The notes beneath the pieces are model-generated. The model was not told the origin of the DNA and did no database searches. It saw nothing but the letters and a program-made list of their open reading frames with translations. Of a DNA stretch of 57,589 nt, positions 8,560-18,370 are shown piece after piece; the first letter of the stretch is position 1; each line of letters begins with the position of its first letter. The DNA lies in the NCBI GenBank assembly GCA_025451845.1, contig JANWJS010000042.1:1-57589 (forward strand), in the 5' to 3' direction. Origin of the DNA: Steroidobacteraceae bacterium. GTDB lineage: Bacteria; Pseudomonadota; Gammaproteobacteria; Steroidobacterales; Steroidobacteraceae. The position numbers were made by a program, and so were the translations under genes.

Positions 8560-9944
8560 CGGTCGACTCCGGTCACGCGCGCGTTGAGGCGCCGCAGCTC
8601 CGCCATGGAGATCACCGGGAAGCAGCGCGCGAAGAGGAGAAAGAGCAGCACGAAGGTGCCGAGCGAGCCGACGAGCGTCGACCAGTCCCAGAAGGTCGGG
8701 ACGAAGGTATGCCAGCTCGACGGCAGAAATGTTCGATGCAGGCTCGTGACGATGATCATGAAACGCTCATCCCACATCCCGACATTGATGATCACCGTCA
8801 CCACGAGGAGCGCGAGCGGGCTCGCGCGCACGCGACGGAACCAGATCGACTGCGGCACCACCACGTTGCAGAAGATTGCGATCCAGTAGGTGAAGGCGTA
8901 GCGGCCGCCCAGCCGATCGATGGCGGTGTAGATCTCGAAATGATCGGCGCTGTAGAAGGCCGTGAATATCTCCGCCGCGTACGTGTAGGTCAGAACGAAA
9001 CTGCAGGCCAGCATGAGCTTGGCGAGGTTGGCGAGGTGCCGCGGCGTAATGAAGTCCTGCAGCCCGAAGAGGGCGCGGAGCGAGATCGTGATGGTGAGCG
9101 CCAGGGCGATCCCGGAGTAAAGCGCCCCACCGATGAAGTAGGGAGGAAGGATCGTCGAATGCCAGCCCGGCAGGTCGGCGAAGGCGAAGTCGATCGCGAC
9201 CACGCTGTGGACGGAGATGACGAGGGGGGCGCCGAGACCGGCGAGGAGCCGGTACGCGCTCTCGTAGTGGTGCCAGTGGCGGGCATCGCCGCGCCAGCCG
9301 AGCGCGAGCAGTCCGTACGCGAGCTGCTGCCAGCGCTTGTGGGCCTGGTCGCGCATCGTCGCCAGGTCCGGCAGCAAGCCGAGGTACCAGAAGAGGATCG
9401 AGAGGATAAGGTACGTCGTGTTGGCGAAAAAGTCCCACTCCAGGGGGCTGCGCCACTGCGGCCAGAGGCTCATCTTGTCCGGATAGGGCGCCAGCCAGTA
9501 GAAGAACCACGGCCGGCCGAGGTGCATGATGGGCATGAGGCCCGCCATGGCAACCGCGAAGATGGTCATGGCTTCGGCGAAACGGTTGATGGACGTGCGC
9601 CACCGCTGCCGCAGCAGCACCAGGAACGCGGAGATGAAAGTTCCCGAGTTGCCGATCGCGATCCACCAGACGTAGCTCGCGATCATGAAACCCCAATCCT
9701 CCGTATTGTTGAGGCCCCAGATGCCGGTGCCGGCGACGAGCAGGTAAATCAGGGAGACGGCGAATATCACCGCCAGCGCGCTGGTGACGCCGAGGGTGAT
9801 CCAGAATCCGGGGCCGCAGCGGCGCTCGAGCACGAGGCCGGCGATCTTGTCGGTGATCGTGCCGTAGGTATGCCGGCCCTGGATCTCCGGGGCGGCTCCC
9901 GGCCGGCCATACTCGTCCAGGACTTGTGCGGCCTCGCTGCTCAC
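8556..9944 (-). CDS. actC: Alternative Complex III subunit ActC (NrfD/PsrC-like quinol oxidising subunit)
   Basis: A 462-residue polytopic membrane protein of the NrfD/PsrC family, predicted ten helices. Family segments seen include GIWGLNNTEDWGFMIASYVWWIAIGNSGTFI (quoted in parts: NNTEDWGF, VWWIAIGNSGT), MHLGRPWFFYWLAPYP, and VHSVVAIDFAFADLPGWHST. In ACIII, ActC is the main quinol-binding subunit feeding electrons to the Fe-S clusters of ActB. The start is GTG 9944, overlapping the actB stop as GTGA. Its downstream partner actD overlaps by 4 bp. Confidence 0.95.
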   Translation of the reverse strand: MSSEAAQVLDEYGRPGAAPEIQGRHTYGTITDKIAGLVLERRCGPGFWITLGVTSALAVIFAVSLIYLLVAGTGIWGLNNTEDWGFMIASYVWWIAIGNSGTFISAFLVLLRQRWRTSINRFAEAMTIFAVAMAGLMPIMHLGRPWFFYWLAPYPDKMSLWPQWRSPLEWDFFANTTYLILSILFWYLGLLPDLATMRDQAHKRWQQLAYGLLALGWRGDARHWHHYESAYRLLAGLGAPLVISVHSVVAIDFAFADLPGWHSTILPPYFIGGALYSGIALALTITISLRALFGLQDFITPRHLANLAKLMLACSFVLTYTYAAEIFTAFYSADHFEIYTAIDRLGGRYAFTYWIAIFCNVVVPQSIWFRRVRASPLALLVVTVIINVGMWDERFMIIVTSLHRTFLPSSWHTFVPTFWDWSTLVGSLGTFVLLFLLFARCFPVISMAELRRLNARVTGVDR

Positions 9945-12766
9945 ACCGGCTCGTCCGCCGCGGTATTGACGATCCGGGCGAGATACGTGGTGCGCGGGCG
10001 CGTATCGAGATCACCCAGGAGCGCGTAGTTGCGGGGCGATGACTTGGCAATGCGAACCTGGCTGCGCGGATCGTTGAGATCACCGAACACGATCGCCTGC
10101 GTAGGACAAACCGCCTGGCACGCGGTGACGACCTCGCCGTCGTGCAGAGTGCGGTTTTCGCGGTCGGCAACGATTCTGGCGCGGACGACGCGCTGCAGGC
10201 AGTAGTTGCACTTCTCCATCACGCCGCGCGTGCGCACGGTCACGTCCGGGTTACGCATGGCATCCAGGATCGGAGTATTGGGCGTGTAACCGAAAAAGTT
10301 GAATCGACGCACCTTGTAGGGGCAGTTGTTCTCGCAGAAGCGCGTGCCGATGCAGCGGTTGTAGACCTGAACGTTGATGCCTTCGGCGTCGTGCACCGAC
10401 GCCTCAACCGGACAGACCGCCTCGCAGGGCGCGTGCTCGCACTGCATGCAGGGTACCGGCTGGAAGGCAGTGCGCGGCGCGGAAGGCGGCCCTTCGTCGT
10501 AGCGGTCCACGCGGATCCAGTGCATCTCGCGGCCCACGAGCACTTGTTGCTTGCCGACCGTCGGAATGTTGTTTTCCGCCTGGCAGGCGATCGTGCACGC
10601 GCCGCAGCCGATGCAGGAGGTGAGGTCGATGCTCATGCCCCATGCGTAGCCGGGGTACGGAACGTCGGGGTACAGACTCTCCGGCGGCTCGATGTCGGCT
10701 TTCTTTTTGGCAAAGCCGGAGTTGACGCGGTATGCCGCGAGCGAGGCGCCGCGGACGATATCGCGGCCTTCCATCCCGTGGTGACCCTGAACGCTGGCGA
10801 GCGGCCGCCGCCGGCCAGTCCTGGTGATCCTGACTCCACGCGCAAACCACGGCGCGCGCGATGAGCGCAGGGCATAAGCGCTGCTTCCGCGCAGCGAGCC
10901 TACCGTGCCCGCCGACGTGCGTCCCCAGCCCAACATCATGGTAACGGCGCCATCGGCGTGTCCGGGAACGATCCAGACGGGCGCCTCCGCCACGCGTCCT
11001 TCCAGCTCGAGCTCGACGAGCTCCTCGTTCTGCACGCCCAGCTGCGCGGCCAGCCGAGGGCACATCATCGCGGCGTTGTCCCAGGTGAGCTGCGTCAGCG
11101 GCCGCGGCAACTCCTGCAGCCAGGCGACTTGTGCGTAGCGGCCGTCCCAGAGGAAGGGGTCGGGGCGGAAGACGATCTCGAGCTCGCCCGGCGCCGCATC
11201 GCTGCCGCCTGCGCCGCGCTCGGCGTGCGCGGCCGGCGGCGCCGTCGGATTCTCTGCCGCTGTGACCTTCTCGAAGGCAGAGGCGCTATCCGCTACGATG
11301 CCCGTGCGCAGCGCCTCACGCCAGCGCTGCTCGAGCTGCTGATCCCCGAAGCGCTGCCGCCAGGTCGCGCGCACGACATCATGACTCACGTAGCCGAGCT
11401 CGCCTATGAGCAGTCCGAGCAGCTCGATCGCCGACTTGCCGCCATAGAGCGGCGCAATGAGCGGCTGCTGGATGGTGAGGGTGCCGTCGAATGCTCTCGC
11501 ATCGCCCCAGGTCTCCAGCTCATGTGCGGCGGGAACGTGCCACGCGCAGCGCTGCGCCGTCTCATCGACCAGCAGACCATGGTGAATCGAGGCGGGCACG
11601 CGTTCCAACGCGCGCGCGAACTCAAGATCCGCAGGAGCATCGTAGACCGGGTTGCCATCCAGGATGAGCAACGTGTCCACGCGTCCGGCGTGCATATCCG
11701 CGGCGAGCGCGGCAAGCGACGCGCCCGCAAGCTCCCGGATCTCGACCGGCGGCTGAATGAAGTCGACCGTCTTGCCGATGTTGCCGAGCCTGCCGTTCAT
11801 ATCGTGCGCGAGCGCGTGCACCTGCGCGGGCTGGCCTTCGCCGGCGAGTATCAGCGAGCTCCCGCGATGCGAGTCGAGGTCCGCGGCCGCGGATTCGAGC
11901 CATGCGGAGCTGGCCTTGCCGCCGCGGGAGAGCCGCGCAGCGAGCTCGGCGGCGACCGCGCCGATGCGGCTCGAGGGCAGCGCCAGCCGGTAGTCGGCAT
12001 TGGCGCCGGTGAGACTCGGCATGCACTCGACTGCATAAAGCCGGCTCATCGGCGAGCGGCTATCGTCGGGGCGGCGCAGTTGCATGTAATCGCGCGCATG
12101 ACGGACTTTGCCGGGCATGCACCCGAGGAAGTCCGCCTCCAGCGACAGGACGGTGACCGCCCGGTCGAAGTGATACACGGGCTCGAGGGGCCGCCCGAAG
12201 GCGAGCCGGGCGCCCTCATGCACATTGTCGCGGTTGACCGGCTCGTGGTGATGCCAGCGCGCCTGGCTGTAGCGCGCGAGCACGGCATCAATCAGGGCCA
12301 GCAGCGTGGGCGAGCTCGAGGATCGCGTCAGCAGCCGCAGTCCCGCGCCGCCCGATGTCTGCAGCCGTGCGAGCCGCGCCGTCAACATCGTCATCAGCTC
12401 GTCCCACGAGGCGATCTCGCCGTCATGCAGCACCGCGCGCGAGCGCCCCGGATCCCAGAGCTCGAGGATCCTGCCCTGCTCGATGGGCGTGGTCGCCCCG
12501 AGGCTCGCCGGATGGCGCGGGTTGCCCTCGATCTTGGTTGGGCGCCCCATGTTGCTGCGCGCCAGGATGCCCTGGGCGTACCCACCCTGTGTCAGCGCGG
12601 TGGCGAAATAGAGCGGCTCGCCGTAGTCCCTTCCCTCCTGGCCCTCGAGGTAGGGGACGATCTGATCGAGCGGCGGATGGGCGCAGCCTCCTGCCGCGAG
12701 CGCGAGTGCCGCGCTCATGAGTTTCATGGCCTCGCGGCGATCCATCAGTGGTGGCAGGTCGAGCAT
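9941..12766 (-). CDS. actB: Alternative Complex III subunit ActB (molybdopterin-oxidoreductase-like and ferredoxin fusion)
   Basis: A 941-residue fusion. The N-terminal two thirds resemble molybdopterin oxidoreductases; family members carry no Mo cofactor. From about residue 700 comes a four-cluster ferredoxin domain: [38 protein letters not shown] and CNYCLQ...[15 protein letters not shown] followed by a hydrophobic run and Cys is a Tat-like signal (RRxxxK). Two starts are possible: ATG 12766, chosen because the N-terminal LPPLMDRRE stretch looks family-like, and ATG 12745, which forms a TGATG junction with actA; neither has a clear ribosome site. It relays electrons from ActC to the ActA hemes. 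Confidence 0.95.
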   Translation of the reverse strand: MLDLPPLMDRREAMKLMSAALALAAGGCAHPPLDQIVPYLEGQEGRDYGEPLYFATALTQGGYAQGILARSNMGRPTKIEGNPRHPASLGATTPIEQGRILELWDPGRSRAVLHDGEIASWDELMTMLTARLARLQTSGGAGLRLLTRSSSSPTLLALIDAVLARYSQARWHHHEPVNRDNVHEGARLAFGRPLEPVYHFDRAVTVLSLEADFLGCMPGKVRHARDYMQLRRPDDSRSPMSRLYAVECMPSLTGANADYRLALPSSRIGAVAAELAARLSRGGKASSAWLESAAADLDSHRGSSLILAGEGQPAQVHALAHDMNGRLGNIGKTVDFIQPPVEIRELAGASLAALAADMHAGRVDTLLILDGNPVYDAPADLEFARALERVPASIHHGLLVDETAQRCAWHVPAAHELETWGDARAFDGTLTIQQPLIAPLYGGKSAIELLGLLIGELGYVSHDVVRATWRQRFGDQQLEQRWREALRTGIVADSASAFEKVTAAENPTAPPAAHAERGAGGSDAAPGELEIVFRPDPFLWDGRYAQVAWLQELPRPLTQLTWDNAAMMCPRLAAQLGVQNEELVELELEGRVAEAPVWIVPGHADGAVTMMLGWGRTSAGTVGSLRGSSAYALRSSRAPWFARGVRITRTGRRRPLASVQGHHGMEGRDIVRGASLAAYRVNSGFAKKKADIEPPESLYPDVPYPGYAWGMSIDLTSCIGCGACTIACQAENNIPTVGKQQVLVGREMHWIRVDRYDEGPPSAPRTAFQPVPCMQCEHAPCEAVCPVEASVHDAEGINVQVYNRCIGTRFCENNCPYKVRRFNFFGYTPNTPILDAMRNPDVTVRTRGVMEKCNYCLQRVVRARIVADRENRTLHDGEVVTACQAVCPTQAIVFGDLNDPRSQVRIAKSSPRNYALLGDLDTRPRTTYLARIVNTAADEPV

Positions 12767-13395
12767 GAGGTGAGCAGCCGGGTGGAGTGGAGGTGATAGA
12801 AGAGCCGCAGCCGGTGCCCGAGCTCGCGCTGATTCGCCGGCGGGCGCCAGCTCATGTTGAATATCTGCGTCGGCGGGCGGAGTTGTTGTTCGGGGTCTTT
12901 GTGACACCCGAGGCACCACTGCATGGTGAGGGGCGCCTGGCGCTCCGTGAGCGGCATCTGGTCGACCCGGCCGTGGCAGCTGCTGCAGCCGATCCCTTTG
13001 GCGATGTGGATGGAATGATCGAAGTACACGAAATCCGGCAGTTCGTACACACGGTTCCAGCTCAGGGTGCGCTCACCGGCGAAGGCCGCGCGCAGCGGCG
13101 CGAGCACGGGTGCGGTCGTGAAGAGCTGCGAATGGCACGTCATGCAGGTCGATAGCGGCGGAATCCCCGCGAACGCCGAGTGTCCAACGGAGGTATGGCA
13201 GTAGCGGCAGTCGATCCCATCGTCACCCACGTGATGCTTGTGGCTGAAGGGCACGACCTGCACCACGGGGTCGCCCATCGCAGGCTCGAGGGCTATGTAA
13301 CGCCGCCAGAGGAACAGGCCCGCAACGACGGCCGCCAGCGCGCCGAGCGCGCCGATCTTCAGGGCGAGGACCAGGCCCGGCGAGAAGACCTGCAT
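12745..13395 (-). CDS. actA: Alternative Complex III subunit ActA, pentaheme cytochrome c
   Basis: A 216-residue membrane-anchored multiheme cytochrome. One N-terminal helix (about 8-30) is followed by five CxxCH sites with first Cys at 63, 84, 137, 161 and 211: CRYCH, CMTCH, CSSCH, CLGCH, CSTCH. Extra histidines (FSHKHH, FDHSIH) are likely distal ligands. Five hemes and one anchor match ActA. The last heme motif sits five residues from the stop. It starts the act genes, 4 bp after the SDR stop, and overlaps the longer actB start by 22 bp. Confidence 0.95.
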   Translation of the reverse strand: MQVFSPGLVLALKIGALGALAAVVAGLFLWRRYIALEPAMGDPVVQVVPFSHKHHVGDDGIDCRYCHTSVGHSAFAGIPPLSTCMTCHSQLFTTAPVLAPLRAAFAGERTLSWNRVYELPDFVYFDHSIHIAKGIGCSSCHGRVDQMPLTERQAPLTMQWCLGCHKDPEQQLRPPTQIFNMSWRPPANQRELGHRLRLFYHLHSTRLLTSCSTCHH

Positions 13396-13399
13396 GAGC

Positions 13400-14407
13400 T
13401 CAGCGGCCGGACAGACGCGCGGCAGCGATACAGGCGAGTCCCGCGCCGACGGCGCATACGTAGAGCAGGAGCGAGCGGTGGGTGGTCAGCCACAGCTCTC
13501 GGCTGCTGTTGCTCGCCCGGTCGCTAAACCGGCCGTATGCGCCGCGGTCGCCCGGCACCGTTCGCCACAGGTTATCGGGCCGATCCGGCTCGATCGGCTC
13601 GTCGGCGAGCTGCGCATCGTATGCGGCCCGCGCGAGATAGCGGTCGAGGAGCGGCGCCGCTATCCGATTGCCCCAGATTGCGGCGAGCGTGCTGGCGCCC
13701 ACGAATACCTCGCGCCGCTTGTGACGGGATGCCCAGACGAGGGCGCGCGCGGCCACATCCGGCTCGAAGATCGGCGGCACGGGCTGGGGTTTGCGGGACA
13801 GGCGCGTGCGGCACCAGTCGAATTGCGGCGTGTTGAGGGCCGGCATCTGCACCATCGTGACTCTGACGCGGCTGCCCGCGTGCAGCAGCTCGGTGCGCAA
13901 AGAGTCCGTGAAGCCGCGGATGGCGGCCTTCGCGCCGCAGTAAGGCGCCTGCAAGGGGATCGACCGATAGGCGAGTGCGGAGCCCACTTGGACGATGACA
14001 CCGCGATCGCGCGGCAGCATGCGCCGAAGCGCCGCCAACGTACCGTTGACCGTGCCGAGGTATGTGACTTCGGTGACGCGGCGGACCTCGTCCGCTTGCA
14101 GCAAGGCAACCGGCGAGAAAACGGTGACCATCGCGTTGTTGACCCAAACGTCGATCGGTCCGAGGTGCGACTCAATGGCGAATGCGGCGCCTTCGACCGC
14201 GTCAGCATCGGACACGTCGACCGGGATGGCGAGTGCGCGCCGGCCGTAGCTCTCGACTTCCGCACGCGCTTTATCCAGCGCGTCGCCGTTGCGCGCGAGC
14301 AGCGCGACATCGGCGCCGCTGCGGGCGAACTGCTGTGCCGCCGCCCGGCCGACTCCAGCGCTGGCGCCGGTGATCACGACTACTTTGTTGCTGCGCCTGC
14401 GGAGCAA
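13400..14407 (-). CDS. Short-chain dehydrogenase/reductase with C-terminal membrane anchor
   Basis: A 335-residue NAD(P)-dependent oxidoreductase. The cofactor motif TGASAGVG lies at 13-20, VNNA at 89-92, and the catalytic S143, Y156 and K160 (APYCGAK) are present. Classical SDRs end near residue 250-280; this one continues into a C-terminal hydrophobic helix (LLLYVCAVGAGLACIAAARL), so it is probably tail-anchored. Its stop is 4 bp before actA, which makes it the apparent first gene of the respiratory operon. The substrate is unknown. A function tied to respiration cannot be claimed from sequence. Confidence 0.85.
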   Translation of the reverse strand: MLRRRSNKVVVITGASAGVGRAAAQQFARSGADVALLARNGDALDKARAEVESYGRRALAIPVDVSDADAVEGAAFAIESHLGPIDVWVNNAMVTVFSPVALLQADEVRRVTEVTYLGTVNGTLAALRRMLPRDRGVIVQVGSALAYRSIPLQAPYCGAKAAIRGFTDSLRTELLHAGSRVRVTMVQMPALNTPQFDWCRTRLSRKPQPVPPIFEPDVAARALVWASRHKRREVFVGASTLAAIWGNRIAAPLLDRYLARAAYDAQLADEPIEPDRPDNLWRTVPGDRGAYGRFSDRASNSSRELWLTTHRSLLLYVCAVGAGLACIAAARLSGR

Positions 14408-14604
14408 TTGCGTACCCGGCCCTCACTGCCGCCAATCGAGGCGTACCCTGCCAACGCGTGTGCGCAGCCCGGGTTCCGCCATCGCAGGCCCTCAGAGGCG
14501 AACTCGCCAGTGCAACGGGAACGGAGCTTGCAACAAGCCTGGCGCCCGCGTTGGCGCTGGGCGTCTTTCAGGTCGGCATGCGCGGAGTCCGCCCCAGGCG
14601 GCAC

Positions 14605-16848
14605 ATGAGCTCGAGCGAGACCCCTTCCGGCGATCTGACCGAGCTGCAGCATCGCAATCGCGAGCGCTCGCTGACCTCTCACCACGCCTCGCGCGCGCGT
14701 CACGACACCGAATCCGTCGTGCTCGCAGGGTCGGGGATGATCCTGCTGAGCGATGCGCGCGGCGACATTCCCAGGGAGCACGCGGACAGCCGCGGTCTTG
14801 GCCTCTTTTGCCACGACACGCGGTTCCTCAGTCTGTACGAGCTGACTCTCAACGGCGCGCGGCTCGTGCCGCTCTCGAGTCACGAGGGCAGTGGCGCCTG
14901 GACCTTCCACGTCCTCGGCAACCCGCCGCTCACAAGCGCGAGCGGAAGCTGCGTCGCTGCTCACACGATCAGCATCCGCCGTGACCGGATGGTGGGCGAC
15001 GGAGCCGTTCACGAGATCATCGCCCTCACCAACTTCGGCGCGACAGCGGTGCACCTGTCGCTCGAGCTGGCGTTCGCCTCGGACTTCACCGACATCTTCG
15101 TCGTGCGCGGCATCGCCGAGCCGCCCGCGCACACGGGATTGCCGGCGGAGGTTGCCGACGAGCATCGCGTACGGCTGCGCTCGTTGGCGCGCGACGGTAC
15201 CCAACAGGCGACGCTGCTCAGCTTCTCGTTACCGGCTGCCTGGCTCACCGGAAAGGCAGCGCGATTCGATCTCGACCTCGACTCGGGCGAGCGTCGCGAG
15301 CTCGCCGTGGAGATCGCGCCGCGCCTCGGACCCGCGGCCACAGGTGGCGGCGGCGATCTACACGCGCTTCTGCACAAGTGCATGCGCGAAGGGCGCGAGT
15401 GGCTGGACTCTTGCGCCGAGGCTCGCGGCGATGCCGTGCTCGAGCGCATCATCCGGCGCAGCCTTCTTGATCTGAAGCTGCTGCGCACGCCGCTGCTCGG
15501 TGGCCATCACTACATCGCCGGCGGTATCCCCTGGTTCGCGACCCTCTTCGGCCGGGATTCGGCGCTCTCGGCGCTGGAGGTCTGTGGGTTCCGCGCCGCC
15601 ATCGCCGGCGATACCGCACGCGTGCTGGGGCATTTCCAGGCGGACCGCTGCGACCTCTATCGCGACGCCGAGCCCGGGAAGATCGCGCACGAGCTGCGCC
15701 AGGGCACGCTCGCGCGGCTCGGGGAGATTCCGCAGAGTCTGACCTACTACGGCACCGTCGATGCCACCCCTCTCTTCCTCATCCTCCTCGGCGAGTATCT
15801 CTCCTGGTCGGGAGATGTTGGCTTGGTACACGAACTGCACCGCAACATCGACGCCGCCCTCGAGTGGATCGACCGCTTCGGCGACAGTGACGGTGACGGC
15901 TATCTCGATTACCGCGGCGCCTACGGCACCGGGCTCGTCAATCAAGGTTGGAAGGATTCCGGGGCCGCGATCGTCAACGCGGACGGTTCGCTCGCCACCC
16001 CGCCCATCGCGCTGTGCGAGGTGCAGGGCTACCTGTACCGGGCCTGGCTGGCGGGCGCGAGGCTCCTCACTCTCACGGGCGATGAGCAGAGGGCGCGCTC
16101 GCTCGCCGACCGAGCAGAGACGCTGCGCGAGCGTTTCGAGCGCGACTTCTGGTCCGACCGCCTCGGCTGCTACGTGCTAGCCCTCCAGCGCGGCGGCCGG
16201 CCTGCGGAGGTGGTGACTTCCAACGCCGGCCAGGTACTCTGGAGCGGCATCGCTTCCCCGGAGCATGCGCGCGCCGTCGCGCGGCGCCTGATGCAGGATG
16301 ACATGTTCAGCGGCTGGGGCATCCGCACGCTCTCCAGCCGAGAGCGGCGCTATAACCCGCTCAGCTATCAGTTGGGCAGCGTCTGGCCGCACGACAACGC
16401 GCTAATCCTCGCCGGCTTCAGGCGGTACGGTTGTGATACGGAAGCTCAGCGGGTGTTTGGGGCGCTGCACGATGCGGCCGCGGGCTTGCGCGCGCACCGG
16501 CTGCCCGAGCTCTACGCCGGCCTGGAGCGTGGTCCTGACGAGAGTCACCCCGTGCGGTATCCCGTGGCCTGCAGCCCGCAGGCCTGGGCCGCCGCCGCCA
16601 TGCCCTACGCGCTGGTGAGCCTGCTCGGGCTCGAGCCCGACGCGCTCGAGCACAGGCTGCGGATCGTCGACCCCAAGTTGCCTGCGCGCATCGATCGCCT
16701 GTCGCTGCGGCGATTGCACGTTGGTGACGCCGTCGTCGATCTCAACTTCCTGCGTTCTTCTGAGGACAACGTTGGTGTCAGCTGGATCGTCCGCCAGGGT
16801 CCGCTGGTGGTGGAGTCCGCGCCAGGGCGAACCCAGCGAGTGCGGTGA
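14605..16848 (+). CDS. Amylo-alpha-1,6-glucosidase / glycogen debranching enzyme-like protein
   Basis: About 747 residues. The N-terminal GDE_N-like beta-sandwich domain (GLFCHDTRFLS, ELTLNGARLVPL) is followed by an (alpha/alpha)6 barrel of the glucoamylase/trehalase clan: IPWFATLFGRDSAL, QGWKDSGAAIVNADG with the Trp-Lys-Asp-Ser motif, and VWPHDNALI near the end. Such proteins hydrolyse alpha-glucans or oligosaccharides and often appear beside sugar-storage genes. ATG 14605 was chosen because the domain begins soon after and an AGGCGG lies just upstream; ATG 14578 is an alternative. It is divergent from the SDR gene. No glgA, glgB or glgC gene is nearby, so the substrate is uncertain. Confidence 0.85.
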   Translation: MSSSETPSGDLTELQHRNRERSLTSHHASRARHDTESVVLAGSGMILLSDARGDIPREHADSRGLGLFCHDTRFLSLYELTLNGARLVPLSSHEGSGAWTFHVLGNPPLTSASGSCVAAHTISIRRDRMVGDGAVHEIIALTNFGATAVHLSLELAFASDFTDIFVVRGIAEPPAHTGLPAEVADEHRVRLRSLARDGTQQATLLSFSLPAAWLTGKAARFDLDLDSGERRELAVEIAPRLGPAATGGGGDLHALLHKCMREGREWLDSCAEARGDAVLERIIRRSLLDLKLLRTPLLGGHHYIAGGIPWFATLFGRDSALSALEVCGFRAAIAGDTARVLGHFQADRCDLYRDAEPGKIAHELRQGTLARLGEIPQSLTYYGTVDATPLFLILLGEYLSWSGDVGLVHELHRNIDAALEWIDRFGDSDGDGYLDYRGAYGTGLVNQGWKDSGAAIVNADGSLATPPIALCEVQGYLYRAWLAGARLLTLTGDEQRARSLADRAETLRERFERDFWSDRLGCYVLALQRGGRPAEVVTSNAGQVLWSGIASPEHARAVARRLMQDDMFSGWGIRTLSSRERRYNPLSYQLGSVWPHDNALILAGFRRYGCDTEAQRVFGALHDAAAGLRAHRLPELYAGLERGPDESHPVRYPVACSPQAWAAAAMPYALVSLLGLEPDALEHRLRIVDPKLPARIDRLSLRRLHVGDAVVDLNFLRSSEDNVGVSWIVRQGPLVVESAPGRTQRVR

Positions 16849-17242
16849 GCACTGCCGAGGGCGGAAACCGAGCACCCTGAGCTGCCCGCTAGGATCTGGC
16901 GCGACGGGTGGCGGTGGTGGAAACCCCGCAGGCCTGGAGGCAACCCCCCTGGTGGCGGGGGATCTGATCGCGCCCCGGCAAGGGGAGATCGCCGCCGGGC
17001 AGGAGCCGTTTGGCCTCCCGAGGGCGCCCCTGGCGCGCGCCCGGGCGGAATTCCGGGTCGGCAGGTGGAGTCCCGTATGCCGGCGAGCTCGGATGCCGGG
17101 CGGGCTCCGGGAGGTGGAGCGGGCCGCCCGCGAGCGGCTTCGAGAGCTGCCTCCGAGATCCGCCTCGCTAATGTGAATACCGCAGCGAACGCCCCGGAAA
17201 GCACATGTACCATATGGCGTTGGCCTAGCCTGGAGTTTCGGC
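16849..17242. other. Intergenic stretch with no supported gene
   Basis: Nearly 400 GC-rich bases between the debranching-like gene and the AI-2E permease. No frame gives a protein-like product, no tRNA-like fold was recognised, and no clear sigma70 promoter was found. The last 60 bases are less GC-rich and may hold the promoter of the permease gene. Confidence 0.5.
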
Positions 17243-18319
17243 GTGCCGCCACAGAATGCCACGACAGCCCAGAAGAGCGCACAGTACGTGCTCATCGGGG
17301 CATTGGTGCTCGCGGGTGCCTGGATGCTGCGGCATTTCATCCCGGCGCTCTGCTGGGCGGTGGTCCTGGCCATCGCCACCGCGTCGGTCTACGACCGCTG
17401 GCTGGTGAAATTCCGCGGCAAGCGGCGGGATGTCTGGGCTGCGCTCACCTTCACGGTGATCATTGGAGCGGTGCTGCTGGTGCCGCTCATCTATGGGGGT
17501 GTCGTGGCCGGACGCGAGGCCATATCACTCGCGCACGAGTTTGCGGCCTCCGCCGGTAATGGACCGCCGCCACTACCGTCATGGCTGGTCCAGGTGCCGT
17601 GGGTGGGCCGCTGGGCGCGCGACAACTGGATCGAGTACTTCGGGCCTGGCGCCGGTGCCGCCGGCGGACACGTGCACGCGAATCCCGCGCTGATCGAGTG
17701 GACCCGGGTTGTTGGAATGCAGGTTGCGCGCCGTATCGTCACCCTGGCGTTCACTCTGCTCACGCTCTTCTTCGTCTACCTCAACCGCGACCGCCTCAGC
17801 ATCTATGTGCCGAAGATGTTCCGCGGGATCTTCGGGCCGTCGGTGGACAGGCTGCTGCGGCGTGTCGTCAGCGCGATCCGCGCGGCCGTTGACGGCATCG
17901 TGTTCGTCGCGGTCGGCGAGGGGGCCATCATGTGCGGCGTCTACGCGCTGGCACATGCGCCGCACCCGATCCTGTCAGGTGTCCTCACAGGCGTTTTCGC
18001 GCTCATTCCGTTCGCCGCGCCTCTCGTCTTCGGCACGATAGCCCTCGTGTTGGTGTTGCGTGGCTCGATCGCCGCGGCGATCGTCGTCGCAGTGGCAGGC
18101 ATGCTGGTGCTCTTCATTGCCGATCATTTCGTGCGGCCGGTCATCATCGGCGAGGGTGCGAAGCTGCCTTTCCTCTGGGCGCTGCTCGCCATCCTGGGCG
18201 GCGTCGAGTCCTTCGGCCTGGTCGGCATCTTCATCGGCCCGGCGCTGATGGCGGCGCTTTTGTCGCTCTGGCGCGGTTGGGTGGAAGAAATACCCACGGA
18301 GCCCCCGCCGCCTGGCTGA
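17243..18319 (+). CDS. AI-2E family transporter (PerM-like permease)
   Basis: A 358-residue membrane protein with about eight helices, in the family named after the E. coli autoinducer-2 exporter TqsA. Features include a paired N-terminal helix region, a long soluble segment around residues 85-160, and the C-terminal core ADHFVRPVIIGEGAKLPFL...GIFIGPALMA, a strong family signature. Start GTG 17243 is preceded by GGAG about eight bases away. Members differ in cargo (signals, ions, Na+/H+), so the substrate stays open. It stands alone: upstream is a gap and downstream pqiB is convergent. Confidence 0.9.
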   Translation: MPPQNATTAQKSAQYVLIGALVLAGAWMLRHFIPALCWAVVLAIATASVYDRWLVKFRGKRRDVWAALTFTVIIGAVLLVPLIYGGVVAGREAISLAHEFAASAGNGPPPLPSWLVQVPWVGRWARDNWIEYFGPGAGAAGGHVHANPALIEWTRVVGMQVARRIVTLAFTLLTLFFVYLNRDRLSIYVPKMFRGIFGPSVDRLLRRVVSAIRAAVDGIVFVAVGEGAIMCGVYALAHAPHPILSGVLTGVFALIPFAAPLVFGTIALVLVLRGSIAAAIVVAVAGMLVLFIADHFVRPVIIGEGAKLPFLWALLAILGGVESFGLVGIFIGPALMAALLSLWRGWVEEIPTEPPPPG

Positions 18320-18370
18320 TGGGCCCCAGCAGGCGCGCGGCTGTTTTGCCCGGCCCCGGCCCCGCGCCGC

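Noticed and set aside
8547..10028. Plus-strand open frame of 493 codons opposite actC
   Set aside because: Antisense to ActC, low-complexity charged composition, no ribosome site or domain.
10958..12796. Very long plus-strand open frame (612 codons) opposite actB
   Set aside because: It lies wholly antisense to a well-supported gene, is Arg/Glu/Ala/Gly-rich without family motifs, and is typical of GC-rich shadow frames.
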